From NCBI RefSeq assembly GCF_003633615.1, contig NZ_RBKU01000001.1, positions 4,154,001 through 4,218,000 on the forward strand: a stretch of DNA of 64,000 nucleotides, given 5' to 3'. The DNA comes from Mucilaginibacter gracilis (lineage in GTDB: Bacteria; Bacteroidota; Bacteroidia; Sphingobacteriales; Sphingobacteriaceae). The stretch's first letter is position 1. Each line of letters begins with the position of its first letter. Under the pieces are notes generated by a model. It was given only the letters and a program-made list of their open reading frames with translations. It was not told the DNA's origin and made no database searches. This document shows positions 1 to 8,148 of the stretch, piece by piece. Made by a program: the position numbers and the translations under genes.

Positions 1-1338
1 TGCTTCCTGCTTGTGTTTTCTCAGGGAATGGTTCACCTCAACGATCCGGTTGCCCTGCCCGCTATGGCATACGCCACGCATGGGGCAGTTATTACAATTC
101 TTTGCCTGGTAACGGCTGATCAGCTGTACATGGCCCGATGTGGTTATTCTTTGACCATCACCGATATGTGCCATCCGCTGGCCCATCGGGCAGGTCAGGT
201 AGTTTTCCCCTTCGTTGTAATGCAGGCTGTCATTACTGAACGCTTTGATGCCTTCCTTTTGTTCTTTGTCGAACGTATTGTACTTGATATAGGCTTCGAT
301 GCCTTTTTGCTGTAAGATGCCGTAGTTCTCGTCTGAACCGTAGCCGGCATCGGCCACAACTGCTTGGGGAAGTGTGTTGTATAGTGCTTCGTATTGGTCT
401 ATGTGAGATGGCAGGGTCTGATAATCGGTAGAGGTTTGATGCAGGCTGTAGTTAAGGATGAACTGATCTTGTGTGGATATTTGTAGGTTATATCCAGGTT
501 TAAGCTGCCCGTTCAGCATGTGGTCTTCCTTCATCCGCATAAAAGTCGCATCCGGGTCGGTCTTTGAAAAGCTGTTACGGATACCTAACTGCTTTTCCTG
601 CTGGTCATAACGTTCCAGGTTTGCAGGCCAGTTCTTTCTGGCATAGTTCAGCTTTTGTTTGACCTGCTTGCTTACTTCTTCCTTGTCGTTCAAAGCGGCA
701 TCGATCTTAGCTATGGTTTCTTTTACTTTTTCAGGGTTGATCTCTTCAAAAGATATTGGCGTGGTATCTTTTAGTTCTTCTGCCGCAAGGCCTTGCGCGT
801 ACTTCCATAGTTCATCCAGCTGGCTTTTGATCTTCTCTTTACTGTTCTTGATGCTTTTGCCCCATACAAAGGTGTATTTGTTCGCCACCGATTCGATCTT
901 GGTGCCATCGGTAAACACAGTCTCTTTAAGCGAAACGATACCCTGTTCTGCCAACAGCAGTACAATCTGAGAGAAGATCTGCTTTAAGATACCCGACAGC
1001 TTTTCGCTCCGGAAACGGTTTATGGTATTGTGATCGGGCTTCTTCATCCCCAACAGCCACATAAAGTGGACGTTCTGTGCCGCCTGGTCTTCCAGCTTTC
1101 TTGATGAATAGGTATTGGTCAGGTAACCATACACCAGCAGTTTCAGCATCAGCCGCGGATGGAAGCTTGATGCCCCGCCGCCTTTATACTTGCGGTTGAT
1201 CGGTTTAACGTCTATCAAGTCAACTACTTGTTTGACTATGCGTACCGGGTGGCCCTCAGGTACTAACTCCTCCAGTTTATACGGTAAAAATGTTAACTGG
1301 TCAGGGTCATATGGCTTAAAAACTACTTTCGCTCCCAT
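1..1338 (-). CDS. IS1182-family transposase, 5' part (continues past left edge)
   Basis: An open frame on the minus strand starts at an ATG at 1338-1336 and runs 446 codons to the window edge without a stop, so the gene is cut by the window. The conceptual protein begins MGAKVVFKPYDPDQLTFLPY, followed by an N-terminal helical domain (SSFHPRLMLKLLVYGY, KPDHNTINRFR) of the DUF772 type. Candidate DDE aspartates follow in VFTDGTKIES and VVADAGYGSDENYG, then a Cys-rich segment (CPMGQRM, CNNCPMRGVC) typical of IS1182 transposases. The third acidic residue should lie outside the window. It catalyses transposition of its own element. A palindrome at 1373-1404 lies just upstream and is probably at the element end. 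Family assignment is from remembered family features, not a search. Confidence 0.88.
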   Translation of the reverse strand, partial: MGAKVVFKPYDPDQLTFLPYKLEELVPEGHPVRIVKQVVDLIDVKPINRKYKGGGASSFHPRLMLKLLVYGYLTNTYSSRKLEDQAAQNVHFMWLLGMKKPDHNTINRFRSEKLSGILKQIFSQIVLLLAEQGIVSLKETVFTDGTKIESVANKYTFVWGKSIKNSKEKIKSQLDELWKYAQGLAAEELKDTTPISFEEINPEKVKETIAKIDAALNDKEEVSKQVKQKLNYARKNWPANLERYDQQEKQLGIRNSFSKTDPDATFMRMKEDHMLNGQLKPGYNLQISTQDQFILNYSLHQTSTDYQTLPSHIDQYEALYNTLPQAVVADAGYGSDENYGILQQKGIEAYIKYNTFDKEQKEGIKAFSNDSLHYNEGENYLTCPMGQRMAHIGDGQRITTSGHVQLISRYQAKNCNNCPMRGVCHSGQGNRIVEVNHSLRKHKQEA

Positions 1339-1372
1339 GCCTTTAAGTTAACAAAAATCACTCTAAAATAAC

Positions 1373-1404
1373 AAGAGGCTGCCTCACTTTTGAGACAGCC
1401 TCTT
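1373..1404. repeat. 14-bp inverted repeat beside the IS1182-type element
   Basis: The arms 1373-1386 (AAGAGGCTGCCTCA) and 1391-1404 (TGAGACAGCCTCTT) pair over 14 bp with one mismatch around a 4-nt loop. It lies 35 bp upstream of the transposase start and 17 bp beyond the stop of the usp gene. It could be the right end of the IS, a terminator for the leftward usp gene, or both. The other IS end is outside the window. Confidence 0.6.
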
Positions 1405-1420
1405 TCCTTTTTATCAAAAC

Positions 1421-2242
1421 TTAGTCTGGCAGTACCAAAAGTGGTAAGGCGCGCTTTTCTAACATTTTAGTGCTGTTATCGGGTAATGGCATGCCGTATA
1501 AGGTGTGTTCGTGGTGTATCATCACGGTAAGGTCGGCATTTACAGCTACGGCAAACCTTTCCAACTGTTCGCTTACATTGCCGTTTGGTAATTGTTTAAA
1601 GGTAACGTTAGGATATTCAAATATGTTTTGAAACAAATCCAGGCATTGCACATGGTTAAATTTTTCGTCGCTTCCAATATGAGTGATAATGATGTCCGAT
1701 TCATCAACTTTTGCCAGGTCAACCAAAAAGGCAACAGCCTTGGGGTAAGCTTTCTTTAAATCGGTCGAAAATACAATCGTCCTCATCTCTTCAAAAAAAG
1801 CCGTATAAGGAACAAACAGCACCGGGCATTTTACGCGAGTTATTATCGCATTGGTTTCCCCAAAAACCATGTGTGCAAGGTTGCCGTCGCTTTTGGCACC
1901 CATAACCACAAGGTCAATATTGCGTGTAGCTATCAAGTCATTAACGTTAGCGGCCAGTTCGCCAAAATCACTCAGTACCTCAATATGTGGTTTAAAATTA
2001 CTAACCGGGTGGTGCCTTGATAAACGCGCTGCCAAATTGTTTAGCTGGGCCAGGCTGTCGCTTTGCAACTCGGCAAAGTTATAGTCGGCGTCGGCATTTG
2101 CGCCTGATGCCTGGTAAACCGGAATTTTAATTGATTGATATAAAATAACATTGGCTTCGGTTTTCTCGGCCAGCTTAACAGCATATAAAGCGGCGTTTTC
2201 GGCTTTATATAATAGGTTGGTTAATACGAGTATAGTTTTCAT
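1421..2242 (-). CDS. universal stress protein, tandem UspA domains
   Basis: A 273-residue cytosolic protein with two UspA-type domains (about 1-140 and 150-273). It starts MKTILVLTNL, the usual beta-1 strand of the family, so the ATG at 2242 is preferred over an in-frame ATG 42 nt upstream. The first half carries VVMGAKSDGN followed by VFGETNAII, resembling the G-x2-G-x9-G(S/T) nucleotide-binding loop of ATP-binding Usp proteins. The second half ends LPLLVLPD. Usp proteins help cells survive stress, low oxygen and growth arrest; the client is unknown. It is divergent from a YceI gene, and the shared upstream region has two TGA-N6-TCA palindromes. A paralogue lies at 7200-8084. Confidence 0.88.
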   Translation of the reverse strand: MKTILVLTNLLYKAENAALYAVKLAEKTEANVILYQSIKIPVYQASGANADADYNFAELQSDSLAQLNNLAARLSRHHPVSNFKPHIEVLSDFGELAANVNDLIATRNIDLVVMGAKSDGNLAHMVFGETNAIITRVKCPVLFVPYTAFFEEMRTIVFSTDLKKAYPKAVAFLVDLAKVDESDIIITHIGSDEKFNHVQCLDLFQNIFEYPNVTFKQLPNGNVSEQLERFAVAVNADLTVMIHHEHTLYGMPLPDNSTKMLEKRALPLLVLPD

Positions 2243-2293
2243 TTTGATATGGTTTAATAGCGTAAATATCAAATAATCAGGCATATATTATAA

Positions 2294-2305
2294 TGATGGC
2301 CGTCA
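2294..2305 (-). promoter_or_regulatory. CRP/FNR-like palindrome upstream of usp
   Basis: TGATGGCCGTCA is a TGA-N6-TCA dyad lying 52 nt upstream of the usp start. Its centre is 36.5 nt upstream of the end of a weak minus-strand -7-like element (GATATTTA, 2270-2263). The same spacing is seen at the other two copies (2338 and 8137). Confidence 0.5.
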
Positions 2306-2337
2306 CTTAATATACTGCTTTCACTCATTATAGTAAC

Positions 2338-2349
2338 TGATGCCAGTCA
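2338..2349 (+). promoter_or_regulatory. CRP/FNR-like palindrome upstream of the first YceI gene
   Basis: TGATGCCAGTCA (TGA-N6-TCA) is followed by TTTAATA, similar to the flank of the 2294 copy. Its centre lies 36.5 nt before the end of the -7 box TACTTTTG (2373-2380), which puts it near -43 from the likely start, a class-II activator position. Confidence 0.5.
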
Positions 2350-2372
2350 TTTAATACCAGGCACATCGGGTA

Positions 2373-2380
2373 TACTTTTG
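2373..2380 (+). promoter_or_regulatory. Bacteroidota -7 promoter element
   Basis: TACTTTTG matches the phylum's TAnnTTTG consensus. The implied transcription start near 2387 is 18 nt upstream of the ATG at 2405 and downstream of the alternative ATG at 2378, so it supports the later start. Confidence 0.6.
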
Positions 2381-2404
2381 ACCATCATAAAAATTATAAC
2401 CAAC

Positions 2405-3010
2405 ATGAAAAATTCAAGCACAAGCAAATCGGTTCTATACAGCTTAATAACTGCATTAGTTCTATTTAGTACGGTTCAGTTTTCAAAAGCGCAAAGCATT
2501 TATAAAGTGGTAAACAGCAAAGAGAGCTTTATTAAGGTATTGGGTTCGTCCAACGTTCACGATTGGACAATGACCTCGGCAACAACCGATAGCCAGGGCG
2601 ATTTTAAGTTTGAGGGCGATCAGCTCAAATCGCTCACATCATTTACTTTTTCGGTAGATGCCAAATCGTTAAAAAGCGAGCATTCTTCAATGGACGACCG
2701 CACCTATAAAACTATAAAGGCCGAGCAGTTTCCTAAAATAGTTTTCAAACTCAATTCAACAACCATCACAGAATTGCAAAAGGGAAAGTTTTTAATTAAA
2801 GCCAAAGGCGACCTAACCATTGCCGGAACCACCCAAAACATTACTCTGGATGTTACAGCCACCGTTAATCCGGATAATACAATCACTTGCACCGGAGCGC
2901 AAAAATTACAACTGAGAGACTACAAAATTGACCCACCAAGCTTTATGCTGGGTGCCATGAAGGTGGCTAACGACCTTACTATAAAATTTAACATTAACTA
3001 CAAAAAGTAA
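2405..3010 (+). CDS. YceI family periplasmic protein
   Basis: A 201-residue secreted protein: signal peptide at about 1-30 ending TVQFSKAQ, then a YceI-like lipocalin fold. Family features are VLGSSNVHDWTM, the middle DRTYKTIKAEQFPKIVFKL, and LTIAGTTQNITLDV near the end. YceI proteins bind isoprenoid or amphiphilic lipids in the periplasm; the ligand here is unknown. The start at 2405 is chosen because it gives a proper signal peptide and fits the -7 box at 2373. The next gene, 35 bp downstream, encodes an outer-membrane barrel. A divergent YceI paralogue is at 4993. The TGA-N6-TCA site upstream suggests co-regulation with the usp genes. Confidence 0.87.
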   Translation: MKNSSTSKSVLYSLITALVLFSTVQFSKAQSIYKVVNSKESFIKVLGSSNVHDWTMTSATTDSQGDFKFEGDQLKSLTSFTFSVDAKSLKSEHSSMDDRTYKTIKAEQFPKIVFKLNSTTITELQKGKFLIKAKGDLTIAGTTQNITLDVTATVNPDNTITCTGAQKLQLRDYKIDPPSFMLGAMKVANDLTIKFNINYKK

Positions 3011-3045
3011 TTAACTCTTTAAATCAAACAATTAATAATAGCATC

Positions 3046-4425
3046 ATGAAAACAAAAATTTTTACCCTTATAGGGTCGGTAGTTATAACCGGCTTAACCC
3101 TTGTTGCAGGTAATGCCAGCGCACAAGAACAGCAAATGCAATTTTTTCGTCCGAATAACAAATTGGGTATCAACGTGTTTGAAACCAGTAAAGCCGATAC
3201 TATACCTTTTACCGGTGTAAAAGTAAAAGTTGGTGGTGGCTTTACGCTCAACTTTCAATCGTTAAGGGCCTCTAATACAGCCACCCCGCTAATTAAAACA
3301 GTTGGTACAGCTACCGGCAACGTTAATAGTTTAACCCCGTTAATTGATGGTTTTAACCTGCCAATGGCCAACCTTAATTTTGACGTGCAATTGGCCGATG
3401 GTATCCGTTTAAACCTTACATCGTACCTGGCATCAAGGCACCACGAAGAAACCTGGGTAAAAGGTGGCTACCTGCAAATTGATAAACTGCCGTTTTTACA
3501 CAGCCAGTTGATTGATAAGCTGATGAAGAGCTTAACCTTTACTATTGGCGAATATGATTTGGATTACGGCGATCAGCACTACAGAAGATCAGACGGTGGT
3601 AATACCATTTACAATCCTTTTTTAGAAAACTATATAATGGATGAGTTTGCAACCGAGTTAGGTATGCAGGTGTACTACAAATGCCAAAAAACCGGCTTAT
3701 TTGCTATGGCAGGTATAACCAATGGCGAGTTAAACCCAACCACCATCGAAGCTACAAAAACAGATGCCGAAACCGGCCAGCTTAACAAATATCCACCGGC
3801 TGTATTGGGTAAATTAGGTTACGATAAACAACTTACATCCGATTTAAGGTTAAGAATAACCGGTTCAGCATACTCGGTAAATAGCGCTAACAGCAGCACT
3901 TTGTTTGGTGGCGACCGTACCGGATCAAACTACTACAACGTAATGTCAAACCCAACAACAGCTGCTGGTACAGTACTTACACAGGCAATTGATTACAATG
4001 CATTTTCGGGCAGGTTTAACCCTGGCTTTAGCGAAGAGAACCACAGCTTTATGGGTAACCTGTTTGTAAAATACAAAGGCCTTGAGTTTTTTGGAACCGC
4101 CGAAACTGCTAAAGGCCGTACCATTACCGAAACCTCAAACCGTGGCGCTCAACAATACGCAGCCGACGTGATATACAGGTTTCCGGCTAAAACCGAAAAC
4201 TTTTGGGTAGCATACCGTTACAACACTGTAAGCGCCACTATTGTGGGTAACTCAACAGATGTTACCGTTAACCGTAATGTTGGCTCGGCAGGTTGGTTTT
4301 TAACTAACAATATTATGCTTAAAGGCGAATACGTAAGTCAACAATATAAGAACTTCGACTCAACCAACATTTTAAACGGTGGTGAATTTAAAGGCTTCAT
4401 GGTGTCTGCCGCCATTGGTTTTTAA
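3046..4425 (+). CDS. putative outer-membrane beta-barrel (porin-like) protein
   Basis: 459 residues. A signal peptide at about 1-27 ends NASAQ. The rest alternates polar and hydrophobic residues in a barrel-like pattern, with short Gly/Asn/Ser-rich turns, and ends in Phe (SAAIGF), the usual C-terminal signature of outer-membrane barrels. I do not recognise a named family. It lies 35 bp after the YceI gene on the same strand, and a strong hairpin (4456-4486) follows, so the two are probably one transcript driven from the promoter at 2373. A passive channel or a structural barrel are both possible; substrate unknown. Confidence 0.65.
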   Translation: MKTKIFTLIGSVVITGLTLVAGNASAQEQQMQFFRPNNKLGINVFETSKADTIPFTGVKVKVGGGFTLNFQSLRASNTATPLIKTVGTATGNVNSLTPLIDGFNLPMANLNFDVQLADGIRLNLTSYLASRHHEETWVKGGYLQIDKLPFLHSQLIDKLMKSLTFTIGEYDLDYGDQHYRRSDGGNTIYNPFLENYIMDEFATELGMQVYYKCQKTGLFAMAGITNGELNPTTIEATKTDAETGQLNKYPPAVLGKLGYDKQLTSDLRLRITGSAYSVNSANSSTLFGGDRTGSNYYNVMSNPTTAAGTVLTQAIDYNAFSGRFNPGFSEENHSFMGNLFVKYKGLEFFGTAETAKGRTITETSNRGAQQYAADVIYRFPAKTENFWVAYRYNTVSATIVGNSTDVTVNRNVGSAGWFLTNNIMLKGEYVSQQYKNFDSTNILNGGEFKGFMVSAAIGF

Positions 4426-4455
4426 TATGATAACAAATAACTCACAATTAATAAC

Positions 4456-4486
4456 AACGATCCCGAAGGTAATCTTCGGGATCGTT
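4456..4486 (+). terminator. hairpin after the porin-like gene
   Basis: A perfect 13-bp stem, AACGATCCCGAAG / CTTCGGGATCGTT, encloses a 5-nt loop 30 bp after the stop at 4425. Only a short, interrupted T run follows, so it is a moderate terminator call. Confidence 0.65.
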
Positions 4487-4521
4487 ACTTATAAATACAT
4501 ACAGTTATATCTATAATAGCG

Positions 4522-4929
4522 ATGAAAAAAGTATTGACTTCGGCACTGATTGCAGGGTGCATTTTATTTATGCTGAGTTACGGCGGACTGTTTTTTGCCG
4601 TTAAATTTTTCCCGCAGTTTTTTGTGGAATATAATAGTCCGCTATTTAACTCTACCGGCAGCCGCGATGTGCTTTTTTATCTCCATCCCTTCATTATCAG
4701 TTTTGCCTTATCCTGGTTTTGGGAAAGGTTTAAAGGCATGTTTAAGGGAGCTATACTGCTTCGCGGGCTGGAGTTTGGCCTTGTGTATTCTGTTATTGCG
4801 TTGCTACCCGTTATGTGGATATCGTTTAGCGCTTTAGATATTACAATAACCATGGTGCTCAGCTGGTTTGCCTATGGTTTGGGCCAGGCTTTAATTGCCG
4901 GCGTTGTTTTTGCCCGTATCAACCCCTAG
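4522..4929 (+). CDS. small integral membrane protein, unknown function
   Basis: 135 residues with about four predicted membrane segments (about 5-27, 54-70, 81-103, 108-130). The N-terminus MKKVLTSALIAGCILF fits a start anchor or first helix, and the internal WFWERFKGMFKG loop is positively charged. I cannot assign a family. It lies between the terminator of the porin-like gene and a second YceI gene on the same strand. The spacing of 63 bp to the YceI gene allows co-transcription. Confidence 0.6.
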   Translation: MKKVLTSALIAGCILFMLSYGGLFFAVKFFPQFFVEYNSPLFNSTGSRDVLFYLHPFIISFALSWFWERFKGMFKGAILLRGLEFGLVYSVIALLPVMWISFSALDITITMVLSWFAYGLGQALIAGVVFARINP

Positions 4930-4992
4930 CCAAAACGCATTTATAAAATACCGAAACCCAGTTTATTTTTTAAGCGATAAAATCCCGATCCA

Positions 4993-5616
4993 ATGTTAAT
5001 TAAAAACGCTTGGTGTACTTGGTTATTGGCTGTTATTACCGTGCCCGCCTTACCTGCCCATGCACCGGGGCCGGCTGCCACAGGCAAGGTATGGGTAATT
5101 AACCAAAGCAGCAGCCTTTGTGTTAACGGCAGTACAAACATCAATAAGTTTGCATGTGAAATTCCGGATTATGACCATACCGATACCCTAACCCTCTCGA
5201 AAGCGAAGGGTAGTAAAGAAATTTTATTATCGGGTTGTATTAATCTTAAAATACAAAGTTTTGATTGCCATAACTCAATAATGACCCACGATTTGCGGAA
5301 CACGCTGAAAGAAAAACTATTCCCGCGTATGCGCATTAATTTTTTAACCCTTAGCGAGCTGCCCGAGCTAACCCTAACCCCTAAACCCATAACAGGCTTT
5401 GTAAATATTGAACTTGCGGGCGTTAGTAAACGGTTTGAAGTTAACTATCAGGCCTCGGTTGATGAAAAAAAATGTATTCATTTATTGGGCACGCGCGACG
5501 TTAATTTTTCGGATTTTAATTTGATAGCACCCAGAAAATTAGGTGGTATGATTAAAACCAATGATAAGCTGAGCGTTCAGTTTCACCTCAAAATAACCGC
5601 TCTGGATAACCTATAA
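4993..5616 (+). CDS. divergent YceI-like protein
   Basis: 207 residues. A probable signal peptide (MLIKNAWCTWLLAVITVPAL) is followed by a YceI-like domain with SSLCVNGSTNINKFACEI at the front, LKEKLFPRMRINFL in the middle (matching the KAEQFPKIVFKL position of the 2405 paralogue) and LGGMIKTNDKLSVQFHLKI at the end (matching LGAMKVANDLTIKFNINY). The resemblance is along the whole length but weak, and there are extra Cys residues (CVNGS, FACEI, SGCINL, FDCHN) that the paralogue lacks and that could form disulfides. It likely shares a periplasmic lipid-binding role. The stop sits one base before the alcohol dehydrogenase remnant at 5618. Confidence 0.7.
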   Translation: MLIKNAWCTWLLAVITVPALPAHAPGPAATGKVWVINQSSSLCVNGSTNINKFACEIPDYDHTDTLTLSKAKGSKEILLSGCINLKIQSFDCHNSIMTHDLRNTLKEKLFPRMRINFLTLSELPELTLTPKPITGFVNIELAGVSKRFEVNYQASVDEKKCIHLLGTRDVNFSDFNLIAPRKLGGMIKTNDKLSVQFHLKITALDNL

Positions 5617-5617
5617 C

Positions 5618-5743
5618 AATGGAGGTCCAGTTAAAGCAACGGTAACAGCGGCGGCTAAACTGGAAGATATAGACGCTGTATTTGACGAAATGAAAAAAAA
5701 GCAAATTGACGGACGCATAGTTCTGGAAATAGCTAAACCATAA
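5618..5743 (+). pseudogene. C-terminal remnant of a zinc alcohol dehydrogenase
   Basis: A 41-codon open stretch ending at TAA (5741-5743) translates to a segment ending KKKQIDGRIVLEIAKP. Just before this it has AAKLEDIDAVFDEM, the characteristic last helix and strand of AdhP-type medium-chain alcohol dehydrogenases. There is no start codon or upstream dehydrogenase sequence: the YceI-like gene ends at 5616 in another frame. The first roughly 300 codons are therefore missing, and this is a decayed or deleted gene. It suggests an ethanol/acetaldehyde dehydrogenase once stood between the YceI gene and the CoA-transferase. Identification rests on motif memory. Confidence 0.75.
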
Positions 5744-5824
5744 AACCAATCATCACAAGGGTAGCTAAATTTTTTGCTTTCTTTGTGTGTGATTTTAATT
5801 GCTAAAAGCACCATCTTAAATTAC

Positions 5825-7108
5825 ATGACCGAAATTAAATATATATCAGCCGAAGAGGCTTTGAAGTTTGTAAACCCCGGAAACCGGGTTTTTATTCACG
5901 GTAGTGCCGCAACGCCGGTTTGCCTGGTGGAGGCCTTGCAAAACAGGCATGCCGAACTCCATGATGTTGAATTGGTAAGTATTACCACCTTAGGCAACGT
6001 TAATTTTGATAACCCCCAACACCGCAATTCTTTTTTCTTCAATTCTCTGTTTGTTTCGGCAGCAACGCGCAACGTTGTAAATAGCGAAAGGGGAGACTAT
6101 GTTCCGGTTTTTTTAAGCGAGATTCCGCAGCTTTTTCGCAGAAATATTTTGCCGGTAGATGTAGCATTAATTCACGTTTCGCCGCCCGATGTGCATGGCT
6201 TTTGTTCGTTAGGTACATCGGTTGATATTGCGCGCGCTGCCGTTGATATGGCTAAACACGTAGTGGCGCAGGTAAACCCGTTAATGCCCCGAACGCATGG
6301 CGAGAGTTTTATTCACGTTGATAAAATTGACGCCATGGTTTGGCATAAAGCCGACTTACCCGAAGTTAATTATGCCAACGAAACCAATGCGATAGTTGAA
6401 AAAATAGGTTATCATGTTGCTTCGCTTGTAGAGGATGGTGCCACATTGCAATTAGGCATAGGCAGCATTCCAGACCAGGTTTTGAAAAACCTTACAGGCC
6501 ATAAAAACCTTGGCATACATACCGAAATGTTTTCGGACGGAATAATTCCGCTAATTGAAAGCGGCGTTATTAATAACAGCCAAAAGAAATTAAACAAAGG
6601 CCGGTCGGTTACGGCGTTCATTACCGGAACCCGCAAGTTGTATAATTTTGTTGATGATAACCCTGGGGTAAGAGTAATGGATATTAGTTATGTAAACGAT
6701 ACTAGTATTATTAGGCAAAATCCTAAAGTTACGGCTATAAACAGCGCCATCGAAATCGATTTAACTGGCCAGGTATGTTCGGATTCTATTGGCACCTACC
6801 AATACTCCGGCATTGGTGGTCAGATGGATTTTATTCGCGGGGCCTCTTTATCCGAAGGCGGAAAGCCTATTATTGCCCTGCCGTCGCAAACCAACAAGGG
6901 TATTAGCCGCATTACTCCGTTTTTAAAGCAGGGTGCCGGGGTAGTTACTACACGGGGCCACGTACACTGGGTAGTAACCGAATACGGTATGGTTGATTTA
7001 TTTGGTAAAAACCTTAAACAACGCGCCAAGGCTTTAATTGAGCTTGCACATCCCAACCATCGCGAAAGCCTCCACCATGCGTATTTGGAACGTTTTGAAC
7101 ACGCCTAA
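5825..7108 (+). CDS. acetyl-CoA hydrolase / CoA-transferase family protein
   Basis: 427 residues from the ATG at 5825 (MTEIKYISAEEALKFV), which matches family N-termini better than an in-frame ATG 51 nt upstream. It is a two-domain family-I CoA-transferase: GIHTEMFSDG carries the presumed catalytic Glu at residue 234, QYSGIGGQMDFIRGA is the Gly-rich oxyanion/CoA loop, and HWVVTEYGMVDLFGK lies near the C-terminus. Such enzymes move CoA between acetate and succinate, butyrate or 4-hydroxybutyrate, or hydrolyse acetyl-CoA; the acceptor cannot be told from sequence. It fits acetate overflow or fermentative metabolism beside the lost alcohol dehydrogenase. A terminator shared with the convergent usp gene follows. 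Confidence 0.9.
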   Translation: MTEIKYISAEEALKFVNPGNRVFIHGSAATPVCLVEALQNRHAELHDVELVSITTLGNVNFDNPQHRNSFFFNSLFVSAATRNVVNSERGDYVPVFLSEIPQLFRRNILPVDVALIHVSPPDVHGFCSLGTSVDIARAAVDMAKHVVAQVNPLMPRTHGESFIHVDKIDAMVWHKADLPEVNYANETNAIVEKIGYHVASLVEDGATLQLGIGSIPDQVLKNLTGHKNLGIHTEMFSDGIIPLIESGVINNSQKKLNKGRSVTAFITGTRKLYNFVDDNPGVRVMDISYVNDTSIIRQNPKVTAINSAIEIDLTGQVCSDSIGTYQYSGIGGQMDFIRGASLSEGGKPIIALPSQTNKGISRITPFLKQGAGVVTTRGHVHWVVTEYGMVDLFGKNLKQRAKALIELAHPNHRESLHHAYLERFEHA

Positions 7109-7120
7109 ATAAGTAAATAT

Positions 7121-7164
7121 AAAAACAGCAGGCCCATATTTTTAAATTAGGGCCTGCTGTTTTT
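7121..7164. terminator. bidirectional terminator between CoA-transferase and usp
   Basis: The arms 7121-7135 (AAAAACAGCAGGCCC) and 7150-7164 (GGGCCTGCTGTTTTT) pair perfectly with a 14-nt loop, and both ends run into A or T tracts. It lies between convergent genes ending at 7108 and 7200. Confidence 0.88.
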
Positions 7165-7199
7165 TTATAGATTGTACAGGTATTGCAATTAAAAAAATG

Positions 7200-8084
7200 C
7201 TAAAACACAACCGACTTATTTACAGCCGGAAAAACTAATACGGGCAAATCGGCATTGCGGGCCATGTGCTGGGTGTGGCTTTGGTTAAATAGCCGTTCAA
7301 AGCTATCATGTTTGAGATGGACCATAGCCAGCATTTCAAGTTCACGATGATCTAAAAGCCAGGTTAATCCCAAATCAACATCTTTACTTTTAACATCCCG
7401 GTAGTAAATGTGGGGGTAATTAACCAGATTGGTCACTTTAGTTAAAAAATTGCTCACTTTATGCCGGTAGTCCTTTTGCTTGCCACCATCATCCATAATA
7501 TGTACCAATAGCAACTCGGCATTAAATTGCCGCGCCAGGCTCACTATCGAGTGGATAACATCAATTTCCTGGTCGTCTAAGTTAGTGGCAAAGGCTATGG
7601 TATTTAATTTTTTAAATTTTGCGGCAGGCGGTATCAGTAACAACGGGAAATTTGCCTTATCAATCACATCGTTGCTTATGCTGCCGGCTAAAAAGCGGCT
7701 TATGGCATTATCACTTTTTAGCCCCATAACCACAAGGCTAACATCATGGTTTGCAGCCAGGTTTGTTGTAACATCAGTTACGCTACCAATTTGGATACAG
7801 TAAGTAACTTTAGGTTTATAATGTGTTTCCACATTGTTTTGGTGCGACTGCTCCAGCATCAAACGTTTGGCAAATATGCTTAACTCGTGGTCAACATCGG
7901 TTTTAATAGTTTGGTAATCTTCAACCGGCCAGGCGGTTTGCAATGCCATAAGTGAATTGGCAGGAACCTTGGCCGCATTAAAAAGTTTAACGTCGGCGTT
8001 TATAAACTTGGCTAATTGCAACGCATATCTTGCCGCATTATCTGCTGCGGGCGAAAAATCGGTAGGCACAATAATGGTTTTCAT
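7200..8084 (-). CDS. universal stress protein, tandem UspA domains
   Basis: 294 residues from the ATG at 8084 (MKTIIVPTDFSPAADNAARY, the canonical Usp start), which is preferred to an in-frame ATG 24 nt upstream. Two Usp domains occupy about 1-150 and 155-294. The first has VVMGLKSDNAISRFLAGSIS, a nucleotide-binding-like loop, and the second has TIAFATNLDD and LVHIMDDGG strands. It is paralogous to the protein at 1421-2242 and likely acts in the cytosol in stress or anoxia survival. A third TGA-N6-TCA site stands upstream (8137), at the same promoter distance as in the YceI gene. It converges on the CoA-transferase gene. Confidence 0.9.
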   Translation of the reverse strand: MKTIIVPTDFSPAADNAARYALQLAKFINADVKLFNAAKVPANSLMALQTAWPVEDYQTIKTDVDHELSIFAKRLMLEQSHQNNVETHYKPKVTYCIQIGSVTDVTTNLAANHDVSLVVMGLKSDNAISRFLAGSISNDVIDKANFPLLLIPPAAKFKKLNTIAFATNLDDQEIDVIHSIVSLARQFNAELLLVHIMDDGGKQKDYRHKVSNFLTKVTNLVNYPHIYYRDVKSKDVDLGLTWLLDHRELEMLAMVHLKHDSFERLFNQSHTQHMARNADLPVLVFPAVNKSVVF

Positions 8085-8136
8085 GGTTTGCGGTTTTTGT
8101 TTATCCAAATCTCGCTACTAAAATGAGCCTGCGGAA

Positions 8137-8148
8137 TGACGGCAATCA
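8137..8148 (-). promoter_or_regulatory. CRP/FNR-like palindrome upstream of second usp
   Basis: TGACGGCAATCA lies inside the perfect half-site pair AATGA-N6-TCATT (8135-8150). Its centre is 36.5 nt upstream of the end of a minus-strand -7-like box GAGATTTG (8113-8106), the same distance as at 2338-2380. Confidence 0.5.

Noticed and set aside
659..970. A plus-strand open frame in the IS1182-type transposase
   Set aside because: It is antisense to a full-length recognisable transposase frame.
5774..5824. Longer N-terminus for the CoA-transferase
   Set aside because: The 17 extra residues (MLSLCVILIAKSTILNY) are not like the family start and precede a well-fitting MTEIKYISAEEA.
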